Origin: a bacterium
GTDB lineage: Bacteria; Campylobacterota; Campylobacteria; Campylobacterales; Sulfurimonadaceae
Direction: 5' to 3'
Assembly: GCA_018824795.1 (NCBI GenBank)
Contig: JAHJFL010000086.1
Span: 1 to 7,949, forward strand
Length of the DNA stretch: 7,949 nucleotides
In this document: positions 6,867 to 7,949 of the stretch, piece after piece
Numbering within the stretch: position 1 is the stretch's first letter
Layout: every line of letters starts with the position of its first letter
The notes under the pieces: model-generated
Databases searched by the model: none
The model's input: only the letters and a program-made list of their open reading frames with translations
Told to the model about the DNA's origin: nothing
Position numbers and translations under genes: made by a program

Positions 6867-7949
6867 GTGAGTAAAGTCTATTTTTCTACTTGGAATGGGG
6901 AACTGATAAACAACATCGGTAAACCTGTGGAAGAGTGGGAAGAATCAGCTTATAACCTGCCGGCACAATATGATGACCACCGTGATTCCAAAGCCTTTAT
7001 AGGTTGGGATGGTGTTTCATTATTTAACGCCGATGTAGATGTAATCCGTTTAGCTATGGAGTACGCTGCGCAGTACCAAGAGTATTCTGAAGCATGTGGA
7101 AGATGTGCACCCGGAAGATGGGGTGGACGTATTTTATATGACTTGCTAGATAAAATAGCTCGCGGTGAGGGTAGTGTTGCAGATTTGGATCACTTGAAAG
7201 AGATTGGCAAAAGTATGCAACTTACTTCAAAATGTGAAATTGGAAAAACAGTTCCAAATCCTATCATTGATTTGATGGTCCATTTTGAAGCCGAGTTTAT
7301 GGCTTGTATTAACGAGCAAAAAGCATCAAAACACTATAACGATTCAATTGGTTATATAGCAAAAATTACTGCACCATGTACAGACGCTTGTCCTGCTCAT
7401 GTTGATATTCCAGCGTACATTGAAGGCGTAAGAGATTTACGTTTTGATGATTCACTAGAAGCTACGCGTCAAACTATGCCACTTGCTCACGTTTGTGGCC
7501 GGGTTTGTCCACATCCTTGTGAAGATGCATGTAGAAGAACGAACCTTGATGAACCGATTGCAATTATGGCACTCAAGCGTCTTGGCGCTGATTGGGAAAC
7601 TGATCACGGGTACGACTTTTTCCATCCAATGGAGAAAAAACCGATGAGTGGCAAAAAAGTTGCCGTTGTCGGTGCTGGACCTGCAGGTCTTACAACAGCT
7701 TACTACCTTGCAGCTGAGGGCGTCGCGGTTGATGTTTATGAAGAACTTCCGGTTCTTGGTGGCGAGGTTACTGTTGGAGTTCCTGAGTACCGTATGCCAT
7801 GGGATAAATATCTTCAAGACATTGAGTGTGTAAGAGATATGGGTGTTAATTTTATCTTAAATCACAGAGTTTCTGCAGAAGAGATGGTGGAATTTGAGAC
7901 AAGCTACGATGCTACTATGATAGCTTCTGGTACACGTATCTCTAAAAAA
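6867..7949 (+). CDS. NuoF-position flavoprotein: N3-like cysteine region fused to a GltD-like module (3' partial)
   Basis: The frame stays open for 361 codons to the window end, so the C-terminus is missing. Three parts are visible. Residues about 60-145 resemble the iron-sulfur end of NuoF, with E75-ACGRCAPGR-84 and C123; classical NuoF has a third Cys where G83 stands. Residues 165-225 are GltD/dihydropyrimidine-dehydrogenase-like, with C171-TDAC-P176 and C210-GRVC-PHP-C218-EDA-C222. From 265 there is an FAD-binding Rossmann fold, G269-AGPAG-274, with G298-GEVTVGVPEYRMP-311 typical of GltD. The FMN/NADH-binding and SLBB parts of NuoF are absent. It is likely the electron-input flavoprotein of this complex I, perhaps NADPH- or ferredoxin-linked; the NAD(P) domain would lie beyond the edge. 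An in-frame TAA at 6861 makes GTG at 6867 the only sensible start, with AGGA at 6856-6859. Confidence 0.88.
   Translation, partial: MSKVYFSTWNGELINNIGKPVEEWEESAYNLPAQYDDHRDSKAFIGWDGVSLFNADVDVIRLAMEYAAQYQEYSEACGRCAPGRWGGRILYDLLDKIARGEGSVADLDHLKEIGKSMQLTSKCEIGKTVPNPIIDLMVHFEAEFMACINEQKASKHYNDSIGYIAKITAPCTDACPAHVDIPAYIEGVRDLRFDDSLEATRQTMPLAHVCGRVCPHPCEDACRRTNLDEPIAIMALKRLGADWETDHGYDFFHPMEKKPMSGKKVAVVGAGPAGLTTAYYLAAEGVAVDVYEELPVLGGEVTVGVPEYRMPWDKYLQDIECVRDMGVNFILNHRVSAEEMVEFETSYDATMIASGTRISKK

Noticed and set aside
7455..7817. 120-codon open frame on the minus strand
   Set aside because: It lies wholly inside the NuoF/GltD-like coding region and has no independent support; a shadow of the real gene.
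1..7949. tRNA, rRNA, CRISPR arrays, insertion sequences, integration sites
   Set aside because: No cloverleaf, repeat-spacer pattern, transposase or long direct or terminal repeats were seen on either strand.

Overview
The window looks like chromosomal DNA from a Campylobacterota (Epsilonproteobacteria) species, most like Sulfurimonas or a close relative. The evidence is the AT-rich sequence, the nuoA-B-C-D order with separate nuoC and nuoD, and above all what follows nuoD. The classical nuoE and nuoF are absent. In their place are a tiny NuoE-position protein of the type known from Campylobacter and Helicobacter, and a flavoprotein unlike ordinary NuoF. The genus assignment is inference from protein resemblance; no search was run.

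Layout, all genes on the + strand. (1) 3-1535: an AAA-type ATPase of unknown role, probably cut at its 5' end by the window edge, ending in a clear intrinsic terminator with a perfect 12-bp inverted repeat (1544-1585). (2) 1679-3385: a two-domain acyltransferase with a PlsC-like N-terminal half and an OlsB/GNAT-like C-terminal half. This is the architecture of the bifunctional ornithine-lipid synthase OlsF. (3) 3386-3692: a 307-bp AT-rich gap without a credible gene. It holds a weak terminator candidate, a candidate -10 element and a striking long hairpin about 60 nt before nuoA. (4) 3693-7949: the start of a complex I operon, nuoA, nuoB, nuoC, nuoD, the small nuoE-position gene, and the 5' part of a NuoF/GltD-like fusion that runs off the window. 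Spacing is tight: nuoA/nuoB overlap by 19 nt, nuoB/nuoC and nuoD/nuoE-like by one nt, and the other gaps are 12 nt.

NuoA (membrane arm) and NuoB, NuoC, NuoD (connecting module with cluster N2 and the quinone site) keep their key residues, so proton-pumping and quinone-reducing parts look normal. The unusual part is electron input. There is no canonical [2Fe-2S] NuoE and no FMN/NADH-binding NuoF domain. Instead a short N3-type cysteine region, with the third cysteine replaced by glycine, is joined to a GltD-type module with further cysteine motifs and an FAD-binding Rossmann fold. This suggests that the enzyme takes electrons from a donor other than NADH bound by classical NuoEF, for example NADPH, ferredoxin or flavodoxin. 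That is the most interesting point of the window.
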